From an uncultured Saprospiraceae bacterium (lineage in GTDB: Bacteria > Bacteroidota > Bacteroidia > Chitinophagales > Saprospiraceae), in NCBI GenBank assembly GCA_938007965.1, contig CALLMH010000001.1, positions 1-64,000 on the forward strand: a DNA stretch of 64,000 bases, written 5' to 3'. Below are positions 19,212-28,629 of the stretch, in pieces. Numbering within the stretch: the first letter of the stretch is position 1; the number at the start of each line of letters is the position of its first letter. Below the pieces are notes generated by a model, which made no database searches, was not told where the DNA came from, and was given only the letters and a program-made list of their open reading frames with translations. The position numbers and the translations under genes were made by a program.

Positions 19212-20585
19212 ATGGATGTATTTGTATCGATAGCTAGAGGCGCCTTTGGCATGGTAGTATTGCTTGCTATAGCATATTTATTTAGTAGCAATAGAAAAGC
19301 TATCAATTGGAAAACAGTAGGTTACGGCTTATTAATTCAATTCGTTCTGGCAGTTGGAATACTAAAAGGTGCAGATATTGGTTTCGATATCGGAAACCGC
19401 AGAATTGATCTATCATTCATCGGGGCTATTTTTGACTTTGGTGGTAAGATGTTTACAAGTCTATTAGATTTCACCTTGGACGGCAGTAAATTCTTGATGG
19501 GTAATTTGCTAGACGCTAGCTCATTTGGATACATATTTGCTTTTCAAGTATTACCAACTATAATATTTTTCTCTGCATTGACTTCTGTGTTATTTTATCT
19601 GGGAGTGATTCAGAAAGTCATCAGTGTACTCGCTAAAATCATGACAAAAGTGATGAAGATCTCAGGTGCAGAAAGCCTAAGTGTAGCTGGAAATATATTC
19701 TTGGGGCAGACAGAGGCACCACTGATGATTAAACCCTACTTAGAGAAGATGACCAAATCAGAGATCTTATTGGTCATGATAGGCGGTATGGCTACTGTGG
19801 CTGGTGGAGTGCTGGCCGCTTACATTGGATTCTTAGGTGGCGATGACTCTATACTAAGGTTGAAATTCGCCAAGCACTTACTAGCCGCTTCAGTGATGGC
19901 CGCTCCAGGGGCGATAGTGATGTCCAAGATGCTATTTCCTGAGACAGAAGATGTGGATTCTAATGTGCATGTGAGCACTGAAAAAATAGGCTCAAACATA
20001 CTAGATGCCATTTCAACTGGTACTACAGAAGGACTCAAGCTGGCCGCCAATGTAGGTGCTATGCTCCTAGTATTTGTTGCTTTCATAGCTATGATAAACG
20101 GAATACTTGGTGGTATAGGATCCATCGACCATATCTATGGTACCAATATATATTGGAGTTCGATTAATGACATCATCAAAGAATCGACGCCATACTCAGC
20201 ACTATCACTAGAATTCATATTGGGATATATATTCGCCCCGTTGATGTGGCTTATAGGCGTAGCTTCTGAAGACACGACACTGATGGGACAATTATTAGGA
20301 ATCAAACTCGCAGCTTCGGAGTTCGTAGGATATATACAACTTGCCGAGCTTAAGAATCCTGACAATGCGCTTCATCTTGCCAATGAAAAAAGTATTATTA
20401 TGGCTACTTATATGCTCTGCGGATTTGCCAATTTTGCTTCTATCGGCATTCAGATAGGTGGTATCGGTTTTTTGGCTCCTGGGCAGAGAAAGACACTCTC
20501 AGAATTTGGTCTTAAGGCTTTATTGGGTGGAACATTAGCCTCCTTATTATCCGCTACATTGATAGGAATATTATTTAGTTTCTAG
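19212..20585 (+). CDS. Concentrative nucleoside transporter, NupC family
   Basis: 457 residues from the ATG at 19212. A longer TTG frame adds 20 polar residues and is not used. Multiple hydrophobic helices follow the CNT pattern: an N-terminal Nucleos_tra2_N part (about 5-75), then the gate domain and the core with FLGQTEAPLMIKPYL and the late CGFANFASIGIQIGG motif. CNT proteins import nucleosides with Na+ or H+. Sodium coupling would fit the Nqr pump in the same window, but that is inferred. A near-match -7 box (TTACTTTG, near 19178) precedes the gene. Its divergent neighbour is uridine kinase. Confidence 0.92.
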   Translation: MDVFVSIARGAFGMVVLLAIAYLFSSNRKAINWKTVGYGLLIQFVLAVGILKGADIGFDIGNRRIDLSFIGAIFDFGGKMFTSLLDFTLDGSKFLMGNLLDASSFGYIFAFQVLPTIIFFSALTSVLFYLGVIQKVISVLAKIMTKVMKISGAESLSVAGNIFLGQTEAPLMIKPYLEKMTKSEILLVMIGGMATVAGGVLAAYIGFLGGDDSILRLKFAKHLLAASVMAAPGAIVMSKMLFPETEDVDSNVHVSTEKIGSNILDAISTGTTEGLKLAANVGAMLLVFVAFIAMINGILGGIGSIDHIYGTNIYWSSINDIIKESTPYSALSLEFILGYIFAPLMWLIGVASEDTTLMGQLLGIKLAASEFVGYIQLAELKNPDNALHLANEKSIIMATYMLCGFANFASIGIQIGGIGFLAPGQRKTLSEFGLKALLGGTLASLLSATLIGILFSF

Positions 20586-20586
20586 A

Positions 20587-21369
20587 CTACTCATTGTATA
20601 ATGCTGCGCACAATATACCCGTAGCCATTCCAACATTGAGAGAATCCGCTACCCTAGCATTACTTCCTGGGATTGTCACATGATGGTCTATCTCTTGATG
20701 TATAGCGGCTGATATACCCTTACCTTCGTTTCCCATTATAAGGATGGTCTTTTCGGGCCATTCGAAATTAGAAAGAGAACTACCGTGCATGACCGCTCCT
20801 ACTGATCTATGATTTTTCAAGTTGAGATTACTAAACTCATCCGTGAATAAAGAAACATTGAGAAAACTCCCCATCGTAGATTGGACTACTTTCGGATTGT
20901 AAAAATCTGCACTTCCCTTACTTCTCACTACAGACTGAATCCCAAACCAATCTGCAATTCTGATAATAGTGCCTACATTACCAGGGTCTTGCACATTATC
21001 TAAATATATCGCATGACCTCGATTAAGTAACTCATTATCCGTGTTTTCTGACTGCTTCTCTAGTACTATTAATACTGGAGATTTCGTTTTTAGAGCGGAT
21101 ATTTTAGACATTTCTGCAGGAGATACATCTATCAAAATAGAATTATATGGTTTCAAGATGCTCGCATTGGTTTCTATCCAATATGGTGTTGCAATGATGT
21201 GAATTATCTTATATGTAGTATTTTGTAATATTTCTTGTGCTATTTTATCTCCTTCAGCGATGAAATTATTATACTTTTGTCTGAACTTACTCTGGTGAAG
21301 AGATTTGACAAATTTTATTTGATTGTTAGTGATCACAAATTGTATTTTTGGTAAAGGTAGTATGACCAT
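20587..21369 (-). CDS. TrmH/SpoU family RNA 2'-O-methyltransferase
   Basis: Up to 260 residues. An N-terminal substrate-binding domain (SLHQSKFRQKYNNFIAEGDKI) precedes the knotted SPOUT domain with its three motifs: LDNVQDPGNVGTIIRIADW, ILIMGNEGKGIS and IPGSNARVADSLNVGMATG. These enzymes methylate the ribose 2'-OH of rRNA or tRNA; the target here is unknown. The start is uncertain. The ATG at 21369 lies inside the start of the divergent gene, while a GTG at 21336 gives a protein starting MITNNQIKFVKSL, which fits homologues better. It ends one base from the nupC-like stop. Confidence 0.9.
   Translation of the reverse strand: MVILPLPKIQFVITNNQIKFVKSLHQSKFRQKYNNFIAEGDKIAQEILQNTTYKIIHIIATPYWIETNASILKPYNSILIDVSPAEMSKISALKTKSPVLIVLEKQSENTDNELLNRGHAIYLDNVQDPGNVGTIIRIADWFGIQSVVRSKGSADFYNPKVVQSTMGSFLNVSLFTDEFSNLNLKNHRSVGAVMHGSSLSNFEWPEKTILIMGNEGKGISAAIHQEIDHHVTIPGSNARVADSLNVGMATGILCAALYNE
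21318..21350 (+). promoter_or_regulatory. Possible promoter of the BamA/TamA-like gene
   Basis: TTTG (21318-21321), 21 bases, then TATTTTTG (21343-21350) fits the Bacteroidota consensus fully. It ends only 11 bases before the ATG at 21362, so the leader would be about five bases. It also lies within the 5' end of the opposite methyltransferase frame if that gene starts at 21369. Confidence 0.35.
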
Positions 21370-23746
21370 TCAAATTAGCAAGCAAAGGTTTTGGTTTTTA
21401 TGTCTAGTTATGATTTCGATCATGACCTCAGCTTGCAATAGTACCAAATATCTCAATGAAGGAGAAGTACTGCTAGAAGAAACTGAAATCGTAATTACAA
21501 GTGAAGACGAAATTTTAAACAAGTATCTATTTAATACGAGTATTAATAATCTCATTCAGCAGAAGCCGAATACGAATTGGTTCTTTTTCTTACCTAGAGA
21601 ATATGTCTATTATAAAAACAGTGCGCCTGGAGACACATCATGGTACAATCGATTTTTAAAGAAGTACATTAGTGAGCCTCCATCTATTTATGATGAATCT
21701 AAAACATATCAGACGGCATATTCGATTAAGAATTACCTGATAAATAAAAAAGGATTCTACGATGCAGATGTAAATTATGTCACTACTATAGATGGTGATA
21801 GATCTAAAATAAAATATGTAATAGATCCGAAACGCAGGTATAAGATCAATTCCATAGAATACCTTGGGAATGATAAAGCGGCACTCCAATTTCTAGAATC
21901 CATAAGACCCAATGCATTACTCAATGAAGGTGATTACATAGACGCTGGTGCTTTTGATCTGGAGCTGACGAGGATGTCTATCGCTATGCAAAACCAAGGG
22001 TACGCAAAGTTCGCTACCAACTTCATCACGATAAAAGGAGATAGTTCGGTAAATGATCACGCAGTAGACATATTCTTAGAACTGATGCCTCCATTGCCTG
22101 ACTCGATACATCAGATATATACAGTAGGTGACATCAATATATTCACCGACTTTCATAAAAATCAAGAAATTACAAAACTTGACAAACGAAACTATAATAA
22201 CCTAATTTATCATAAACAAAGTAATAAATTCTTAGTAAAACCAAGCTCCATAGATAATGCGATCTTCCTGAAGCCAGGATCAACGTATAATAGAGAGGCT
22301 CGATCCAAGACCAGACGTAAGCTGGCAGAATTAGGAACTTACCGATTCGTAACGCTGAATGCAAAGCTAGACGAAGTGCATGATTCGATTATCAATTATG
22401 ATATCATGCTTACTCCATTTCAGAAAAAATGGGTGGCAGATTTTGGTTGGGACTTCTTCATATCGAGTACCAGTCAGACTAGTAATGGAAGTAATCAGGT
22501 ATTTGGATTCTCATTAAGTAATCAACTGAAAAACAGAAATTTCTTGGGTGGTGCGGAGCAATTTACCCTGTCTACCGAAGTAGGAATGGAAGTCCAAATA
22601 GATTCTATATCTGCCAACTCTATAGTACGATCAAGATCTTTGGGTATCAATGCGGCTTTGGAAATACCGAAGAAATTGAAATTCTTAGGTCTTTCATCAG
22701 CAGTAGACCTTCTTGGAAATAGGATATCGAATAGTTTCAAAGAAAACTCTACGACAACTGTCCAAGCCGGATACAACTACAATGACTTAGTAGATAATTA
22801 TAGTAGATCTTCTTTGACGGCCAGTCTATCTTATGACTTCAAACATAATAAAAGATCAAGATTCGTAATCCGGCAACTAGGATTTGAATACAATGATTAC
22901 GAACTCACGTCCATATTTTTTGATAGGATACAAAACAATCAATTACTACTGAGGTCTTTCGATGATAACCTATTGACGGGAATCCTATTCAGAGATATTA
23001 CGTACATATATAACAGACCTGTAAATAATGCTGGAAATAGTTTTGCTCTGCTTACAAACTTCGAATTAAGCGGAGGAGAGACTTTCTTAGCAAATAAGCT
23101 ATACGATCTCGTTTCTGGCCAGACGACGGATTGGAAATTGACCAATAACATCGAATTTGCAAAATATGCTAGATTCGAAATAGATCCTCGATTTTATAAA
23201 TATTTCTCAGATAGACATTCACTAGCGACTAGATTCTATGCTGGGATTATCGTACCGTATGGAAGTAGTACTGCCGCACCATTCTTCAAGCAATTTAGTG
23301 TCGGTGGACCAAATAGTCTAAGGGGGTGGGATCAAAAAGAACTCGGACCAGGCGCATATTCAGAAAAAATATTAATGCCCGATGAAGGTCAAAACTTCTT
23401 CCAAACTGGTGATATAAAACTGGAAGCAAATGTTGAATATCGTTTTGATCTTTTCTATATATTTGAAATGGGTCTATTCGTAGATGCTGGAAATGTATGG
23501 ACACTAAAAGCAAATGATGAAAGACCAGGAGCCAATATAACGAATGAATTTATTGACCAGATTGCTGTAAGTGCTGGTTATGGATTTAGATTTGACTTCA
23601 CCTACTTCAATATTAGATTCGATTTTGGGTATAAACTCAGGGATCCTTTCTTACGGGACAACTTAAGTACAAAATGGTATAATTGGGATAGAGTCAAGGA
23701 GCAAGGCTTTGGTAATTTTCAAGTAGCTGTCAATTATCCATTTTAA
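21362..23746 (+). CDS. BamA/TamA-like outer-membrane lipoprotein
   Basis: 794 residues from the ATG at 21362. A lipoprotein signal ends in SIMTSAC, and CNSTKYLNEGE is the usual mature start of this Bacteroidota family. POTRA-like segments follow (about 90-320). The C-terminal half is an Omp85-type 16-strand barrel with GGPNSLRGWDQKELGPG, the family's RGW-type motif of loop 6, and a final strand ending in an aromatic residue (FGNFQVAVNYPF). The relatives assemble or translocate outer-membrane proteins, but this lipidated branch is less studied than BamA itself. The gene is followed two bases later by a glycosyltransferase gene, so they are likely one transcript. Confidence 0.88.
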   Translation: MTIQISKQRFWFLCLVMISIMTSACNSTKYLNEGEVLLEETEIVITSEDEILNKYLFNTSINNLIQQKPNTNWFFFLPREYVYYKNSAPGDTSWYNRFLKKYISEPPSIYDESKTYQTAYSIKNYLINKKGFYDADVNYVTTIDGDRSKIKYVIDPKRRYKINSIEYLGNDKAALQFLESIRPNALLNEGDYIDAGAFDLELTRMSIAMQNQGYAKFATNFITIKGDSSVNDHAVDIFLELMPPLPDSIHQIYTVGDINIFTDFHKNQEITKLDKRNYNNLIYHKQSNKFLVKPSSIDNAIFLKPGSTYNREARSKTRRKLAELGTYRFVTLNAKLDEVHDSIINYDIMLTPFQKKWVADFGWDFFISSTSQTSNGSNQVFGFSLSNQLKNRNFLGGAEQFTLSTEVGMEVQIDSISANSIVRSRSLGINAALEIPKKLKFLGLSSAVDLLGNRISNSFKENSTTTVQAGYNYNDLVDNYSRSSLTASLSYDFKHNKRSRFVIRQLGFEYNDYELTSIFFDRIQNNQLLLRSFDDNLLTGILFRDITYIYNRPVNNAGNSFALLTNFELSGGETFLANKLYDLVSGQTTDWKLTNNIEFAKYARFEIDPRFYKYFSDRHSLATRFYAGIIVPYGSSTAAPFFKQFSVGGPNSLRGWDQKELGPGAYSEKILMPDEGQNFFQTGDIKLEANVEYRFDLFYIFEMGLFVDAGNVWTLKANDERPGANITNEFIDQIAVSAGYGFRFDFTYFNIRFDFGYKLRDPFLRDNLSTKWYNWDRVKEQGFGNFQVAVNYPF

Positions 23747-23748
23747 CT

Positions 23749-24747
23749 ATGCTGGATAGGATCAGTATTATAATGCCCGTCAGGAATGGGATACCCTATC
23801 TGAAAGAGTGCCTTGATTCTATCATAGGTCAATCATATACAAATTGGCAACTTCATGTGGTAAATGATCACAGCACAGATGATACACTATCAGTCCTGCA
23901 CCAATATGAAAATCTAGATAGCCGGATCATACCAACTCAGAATAAAGGCAAAGGAATTATTGACGCATTGACCACTGGCTATAACTTATCAATAGGACAA
24001 TACATCACTAGGATGGATGCTGATGACATCATGCCGCCAGATAAATTGGAAACTCTCATTTGTCTTTTAGGCGATCAAGAAACCATATCTGTAGCCACTG
24101 GACAAGTACAATACTTTAGTTCGACCGGAGTAAAGGAGGGTTACAAATCTTATGAAAATTGGCTGAATCAGCTTTGCATAGATAATAATCACTTTGATCA
24201 TATTTACAAAGAGTGCGTCATAGCTTCTCCTGCATGGATGATGAAAAGGGATCATTTTGACTTGATAGGAGGATTCAAATCAGATACATATCCTGAAGAT
24301 TACGATCTGTGTTTTAGAATGTACGAGCAAGGAGCACAAGTCATCTCTACAAATACCTCAATCCATCTATGGCGTGATCATAGTAGTCGAACTTCTAGGA
24401 ATGATCAAAATTATGCTGATAATCGCTTTCTAGCCTTAAAATTAGAATACTTTAGAAAAATAGAAATACAAAAACATGACTATTTCGTGCTCTTAGGTGC
24501 AGGAAAAAAGGGAAAATCTATCGCCAAGTATTTAATAGATCACAATATTGCATTCACTTGGGTCACAAATAATAAAAAGAAAATTGGGATCAATATATAT
24601 GAGATCATACTCGAAGATTATGAAGAGGTAGACTTATCATCTAAAGGAACTGCACTCATAATATCAGTAGCCAATAAAGACGAACAAGCAGAGATAAATC
24701 AAAGAATATCCAATAAAAGTAAAGAAGAAGTATATTTCTTTTGTTGA
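23749..24747 (+). CDS. Family 2 glycosyltransferase fused to a Rossmann-like domain
   Basis: 332 residues. Residues 1-220 are a GT-A glycosyltransferase: ISIIMPVRNG at the start, the nucleotide-binding VVNDHSTDD, the metal-binding RMDADDI (88-94), and PEDYDLCFRM as acceptor-side acid region. From about 244 there is a second domain opening with VLLGAGKKGKSIAKYL, a glycine-rich nucleotide-binding pattern like that of PglD-type or NAD-binding Rossmann folds. It is about 90 residues long, too short for a full dehydrogenase. The donor and acceptor sugars are unknown. Its position two bases behind a BamA/TamA-like gene suggests an envelope role. Confidence 0.82.
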   Translation: MLDRISIIMPVRNGIPYLKECLDSIIGQSYTNWQLHVVNDHSTDDTLSVLHQYENLDSRIIPTQNKGKGIIDALTTGYNLSIGQYITRMDADDIMPPDKLETLICLLGDQETISVATGQVQYFSSTGVKEGYKSYENWLNQLCIDNNHFDHIYKECVIASPAWMMKRDHFDLIGGFKSDTYPEDYDLCFRMYEQGAQVISTNTSIHLWRDHSSRTSRNDQNYADNRFLALKLEYFRKIEIQKHDYFVLLGAGKKGKSIAKYLIDHNIAFTWVTNNKKKIGINIYEIILEDYEEVDLSSKGTALIISVANKDEQAEINQRISNKSKEEVYFFC

Positions 24748-24805
24748 TTTTGAAAGTCATATTACCTAATACGGGTTAAGTGCGTGAGGCTACCTATATT
24801 TGAAA

Positions 24806-25312
24806 ATGAAAATTATTACTTTCACTCTATCCATATTAGCTGCTACATTAAGTTGGTCTCAAGATGACATGCAAAAAACACTAGTAAAAATGGAACTAGA
24901 GTACATACAACCACTAGAACATACTCCTAATAAACTACCTGCAGGCAGTGTAAAATATTATGATTATGATTTCGGTCTTGAATTAGATAATGGGAGCACA
25001 CTAGTACTGGTGCAAACTAAAAAGGACGATGGAAATTACATTCCTCAAGTGATGATCTCAGCGATGGTCGCTACGCTAGCTACCAATGATCAAGATGTAG
25101 AAATCAATATGATCTCTCCGTCCGCAAACTACCTCCATGAGACAAATAGTGACTGGGCGATCGAAGCACTGTTTACCCCAAAAGATAATATCGGCAACTA
25201 CAAAATAGCGTATCTAAAATCAATCTTCAAAGCTGGGCTTGGAGTTACTAATATCTTATACTTGGCTAAGTCCGATGTGAATATCGAGCCCTTATTCAGA
25301 TATAAGCAATAA
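24806..25312 (+). CDS. Secreted hypothetical protein
   Basis: 168 residues from the ATG at 24806; the frame also opens at a TTG two codons earlier. A signal peptide (MKIITFTLSILAATLSWSQ) leads to a soluble, acidic to neutral mature protein with no cysteines and no sorting domain. Segments such as YDYDFGLELDNGSTLVLVQ look like beta strands. No family is recognised. A TATATTTG box directly before the start (24795-24802) is too close to serve an ordinary leader. It might belong to the glycosyltransferase operon, 58 bases upstream, or stand alone. Confidence 0.6.
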   Translation: MKIITFTLSILAATLSWSQDDMQKTLVKMELEYIQPLEHTPNKLPAGSVKYYDYDFGLELDNGSTLVLVQTKKDDGNYIPQVMISAMVATLATNDQDVEINMISPSANYLHETNSDWAIEALFTPKDNIGNYKIAYLKSIFKAGLGVTNILYLAKSDVNIEPLFRYKQ

Positions 25313-25319
25313 TAATAAA

Positions 25320-26099
25320 CTAAGACCATACACCTTCGAAAACACTTACTGCAGGTCCTTCTAGCCATATATCCCTATATATACCTCCTTCTTTCTGTAA
25401 GTGAACTTTCAAGGATCCACCTTTAGTCTTGATCGATATAGGAGATTGTAAAGCATTATTCTCATGAGCGACTATTGCAGAAGCAGTCACACCAGTACCA
25501 CAAGAATATGTTTCGTCTTCTACTCCTCTCTCGTAGGTTGCTACATGCAGTATACCTTCATTGAGTTCTATAAAATTTACATTGATTCCATTTGCTACAT
25601 ACTGATCAGAAAATCTGATTTCGGCTCCATCTTCTTTTATATTTTTTTCTTGAAGATCATCTGAAAACTGTACATAGTGTGGTGAACCTGTATCCAAAAC
25701 AAAATCATCCCCTTGTCGAGAGATGCTACTTACATCGCCCATCTTCAACTTGATGGTTCCATCTGAAAGTACTTCTCCAAGGTGATCTCCATCAATCGCC
25801 AAAAAGACACATCTGTTTTCAAATACTGATAAGCTGTGAGCAAACTGAATTAGACAACGACCACCATTACCACACATCGAACTCTGGCGTCCATCAGAAT
25901 TGAAATAGACCATTTTGAAATCGTAACCCACTTCGTTTCTCAGTAGAATCAATCCGTCAGCTCCGATACCAAATCTACGACTGCACATAGCAGCTATCAA
26001 CTCTACGTCAGATTCATCAAATCGCTCAGATCTATCATCTATCATGATGAAATCATTTCCCGTCCCATGATATTTTGTAAAGTGTAACTTCATCATCAT
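25320..26099 (-). CDS. dapF: Diaminopimelate epimerase
   Basis: 259 residues. The enzyme converts LL- to meso-diaminopimelate for lysine and peptidoglycan synthesis. Both catalytic cysteines are visible: one in MCGNGGRC (Cys76) and one in YSCGTGVTAS (near 205). The start FTKYHGTGNDF is the family signature. Three ATG codons stand in a row at the start, so the exact first residue is uncertain by one or two. It converges on the secreted hypothetical protein with seven bases between stops. No other lysine-pathway genes are adjacent. Confidence 0.96.
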   Translation of the reverse strand: MMMKLHFTKYHGTGNDFIMIDDRSERFDESDVELIAAMCSRRFGIGADGLILLRNEVGYDFKMVYFNSDGRQSSMCGNGGRCLIQFAHSLSVFENRCVFLAIDGDHLGEVLSDGTIKLKMGDVSSISRQGDDFVLDTGSPHYVQFSDDLQEKNIKEDGAEIRFSDQYVANGINVNFIELNEGILHVATYERGVEDETYSCGTGVTASAIVAHENNALQSPISIKTKGGSLKVHLQKEGGIYRDIWLEGPAVSVFEGVWS

Positions 26100-26378
26100 T
26101 CTTTAATCTGTAAAGCTAATTAGAAGGACAAAAAATCGTACAATTCATCGACCCCACACTCCATAATTTGAATTAGCTGATCGGATAATTGTGCATCTAT
26201 CTTTCAGAACTCCTAGAAAACCTGACCACAAGACTGCTGATACTGACAAACTTTATTTTCTCTTAAATAGCCGTAGCTACTAAAACTAAAATAGTGGCTA
26301 ATCAATATCATCAGTGCTTGAGGTGTTCGGTTCTCAATATATAGTCATCGAAAATTTCAAATTAATTCAAATTATCAA

Positions 26379-28004
26379 TTATCCTAAAAAAGGATATCTG
26401 TAGTCTCTTGCTGGGTTGAATGTCTCTTTGATCGTACGTGGAGATACCCATCTATACAAATTCAAGATAGAACCGGCTTTATCGTTAGTCCCAGAACCTC
26501 TAGCACCACCGAATGGTTGTTGACCTACTACAGCTCCAGTAGGCTTGTCGTTGATATAGAAGTTACCCGCTGCATTTCTTAATTTGTCAATGGCTATTTT
26601 CGTTGCGTATCTGTCATTAGATATTATAGATCCTGTAAGCGCATACGGAGAAGTATCATCTACCAAGTCCAGTACCCCTTCGAAATCTCTATCATCGTAT
26701 ACAAATATCGTCATCACAGGTCCAAAAATCTCTTCGCACATCGTCAAGAACTTGGGATCGCTCGTTTGTACTACAGTAGGCTCGATGAAGTATCCTTTAG
26801 ACTTATCATATCCACCACCGACAAGAATCTCGGCATCGTCTGCTTCTTTGATTTGATCAATGTAAGCAGCTATCCTGTCAAATGCTTTTTCGTCGATTAC
26901 AGCATTGATAAAGTTACCCATATCTTCTGGTGATCCCATTTTGAATGTTTTCACGTCAGCTACTAAGTTCGTCTTTACATCTTCCCAGATAGATGATGCG
27001 ATATAAGCTCTAGATGCTGCAGAGCATTTCTGTCCTTGGAATTCGAATGCTCCTCTCGCCAATGCTGTAGACACTACTACCGGATCTGCAGAACCATGTG
27101 CTACGACAAAATCCTTCCCTCCTGTCTCCCCTACTACTCTAGGGTAAGATCTATATTTAGTAATATTATTCCCAATATTTTTCCATAGAGTCTGGAACAC
27201 ACTTGTACTTCCAGTAAAATGCAATCCCGCAAAATCTTTATGAGAAAATACTACATCTCCTGTAGTAGGTCCATCTACAAATACTAGATTGATCACCCCA
27301 TCAGGCAGACCCGCTGCCTGCAATACTTCCATGATGATCTGTGCAGAATAGATCTGAGATTCAGCTGGCTTCCACACGATAGTATTACCTAGCATCGCTG
27401 GCGCACAGCAGAGATTAGCCGCTATAGATGTAAAATTGAATGGTGTCAAAGCAAAAATAAATCCTTCTAAAGGTCTGTATTCTAATCTATTCCAAACACC
27501 TGGAGCTGATTCTGGTTGCTGTTGATACATTTCCTGCATATACTGCACATTGAATCTGAAAAAATCGCAAAGCTCACACACAGCATCAATTTCAGCCTGA
27601 AATATATTCTTAGATTGAGCAAGCATTGTCGCTGCATTCATTCTAGATCGAAAAGGTCCCGCTAGCAGATCAGCCGCTCGGAGAAATATCGCAGCTCTAT
27701 CCTCCCATGGAAGTCCTGCCCACGCCTCTTTGGCCGCAAGTGCTGCATCAATAGCAGCAGTCACGTGACTCGCATCCCCTTCAGAATATTCTCCTATCAC
27801 TGTACTCAGATCATGTGGAGGGTATATTTTATGTTTTTTGTCTGTAGTAACCCTTTGATTTCCAATATACATTGGGATATCCATGTGTCCATCGAGCATC
27901 GTTTTATATGCTTCGGCGGCATTTTCTCTTTCCATTGATCCAGGAGCGTAACTCAGTACGGGCTCATTGATTGCTATTGGTACTTCAAAATATGCGTTAG
28001 CCAT
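26379..28004 (-). CDS. pruA: 1-pyrroline-5-carboxylate dehydrogenase
   Basis: 541 residues, typical of the stand-alone PruA of Bacteroidota and of mitochondrial ALDH4. It oxidises glutamate semialdehyde to glutamate with NAD+ in proline breakdown. The aldehyde dehydrogenase marks are present: PFNFTS, the FTGS turn of the cofactor site, GETGGKDF with the general-base Glu, and the catalytic Cys in GQKCSAASR. The C-terminal QQPFGGARGSGTN is the PruA-type ending. No proline dehydrogenase gene is adjacent, so the first step is encoded elsewhere. Confidence 0.95.
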   Translation of the reverse strand: MANAYFEVPIAINEPVLSYAPGSMERENAAEAYKTMLDGHMDIPMYIGNQRVTTDKKHKIYPPHDLSTVIGEYSEGDASHVTAAIDAALAAKEAWAGLPWEDRAAIFLRAADLLAGPFRSRMNAATMLAQSKNIFQAEIDAVCELCDFFRFNVQYMQEMYQQQPESAPGVWNRLEYRPLEGFIFALTPFNFTSIAANLCCAPAMLGNTIVWKPAESQIYSAQIIMEVLQAAGLPDGVINLVFVDGPTTGDVVFSHKDFAGLHFTGSTSVFQTLWKNIGNNITKYRSYPRVVGETGGKDFVVAHGSADPVVVSTALARGAFEFQGQKCSAASRAYIASSIWEDVKTNLVADVKTFKMGSPEDMGNFINAVIDEKAFDRIAAYIDQIKEADDAEILVGGGYDKSKGYFIEPTVVQTSDPKFLTMCEEIFGPVMTIFVYDDRDFEGVLDLVDDTSPYALTGSIISNDRYATKIAIDKLRNAAGNFYINDKPTGAVVGQQPFGGARGSGTNDKAGSILNLYRWVSPRTIKETFNPARDYRYPFLG

Positions 28005-28052
28005 TCTATTTTCTTGTTTATTTGGTTAAGATTTTTTATTGTTGAACTAGAG

Positions 28053-28526
28053 TCAAATCGTTTCATAGATTTCCTCCGCCATAAATTCTGGTACAAATGT
28101 AGAAATATCTCCCTTCCCTTTGATGATTTCCCTTACAATAGTAGAACTGATATGAGAAAACTCAGGTTTCGAGATAAAAAATAAAGTTTCTACATTATCT
28201 CCTATGATGTTATTGAGTTGTGAAATCGTTTTTTCATAATCGAAATCAGAAGCATTTCTAAGACCTCTGATCAGGTATTGTGCTCTTTCTTTTTTACAGA
28301 AATTTACAGTCAGTCCTTGAAATTCTCCCACATCTATTGTTGGGTCGTTGATGAACACTTCGTCCAGCCACTTCATTCTCTGCTCTACTGTAAAAAGACC
28401 CTTCTTCGCTGAATTGACACCTACGGCAACTATTATTTTATCAAACAAAGGAGCGAAACGTCGAACTAAGTCTATATGACCATTCGTAATGGGATCAAAT
28501 GATCCTGGGAATACTGCTATTTTCAT
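28053..28526 (-). CDS. coaD: Phosphopantetheine adenylyltransferase
   Basis: 157 residues, the normal length. It joins AMP to 4'-phosphopantetheine in the fourth step of coenzyme A synthesis. The start PGSFDPITNGHIDLV contains the T/HxGH nucleotidyltransferase motif. The YLIRGLRNASDFDYE and ISSTIVREIIKGKGD stretches complete the signature. A near-match -7 box (TACTTTCG, 28544-28551 on the minus strand) lies 18 bases before the ATG. Confidence 0.97.
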   Translation of the reverse strand: MKIAVFPGSFDPITNGHIDLVRRFAPLFDKIIVAVGVNSAKKGLFTVEQRMKWLDEVFINDPTIDVGEFQGLTVNFCKKERAQYLIRGLRNASDFDYEKTISQLNNIIGDNVETLFFISKPEFSHISSTIVREIIKGKGDISTFVPEFMAEEIYETI

Positions 28527-28629
28527 TGGTAATGTTTAGAATACGAAAGTAAGGTATATAGAACAGGATAAAATAAAAAATGGAAACAAAATAAATTTGC
28601 TCCCATTTTTAAAATTTACTAATTATATC

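Noticed and set aside
24795-24802. TATATTTG box before the secreted hypothetical protein
   Set aside because: An exact -7 match, but it ends three bases before the ATG. The start site would fall inside the start codon unless the mRNA is leaderless, so it is not listed as a promoter.
26265-26318. Hairpin-like repeat (AGCTACTA / TAGTGGCT) between dapF and pruA
   Set aside because: Eight pairs including a G-T pair and no T-run on either strand; weak and likely chance.
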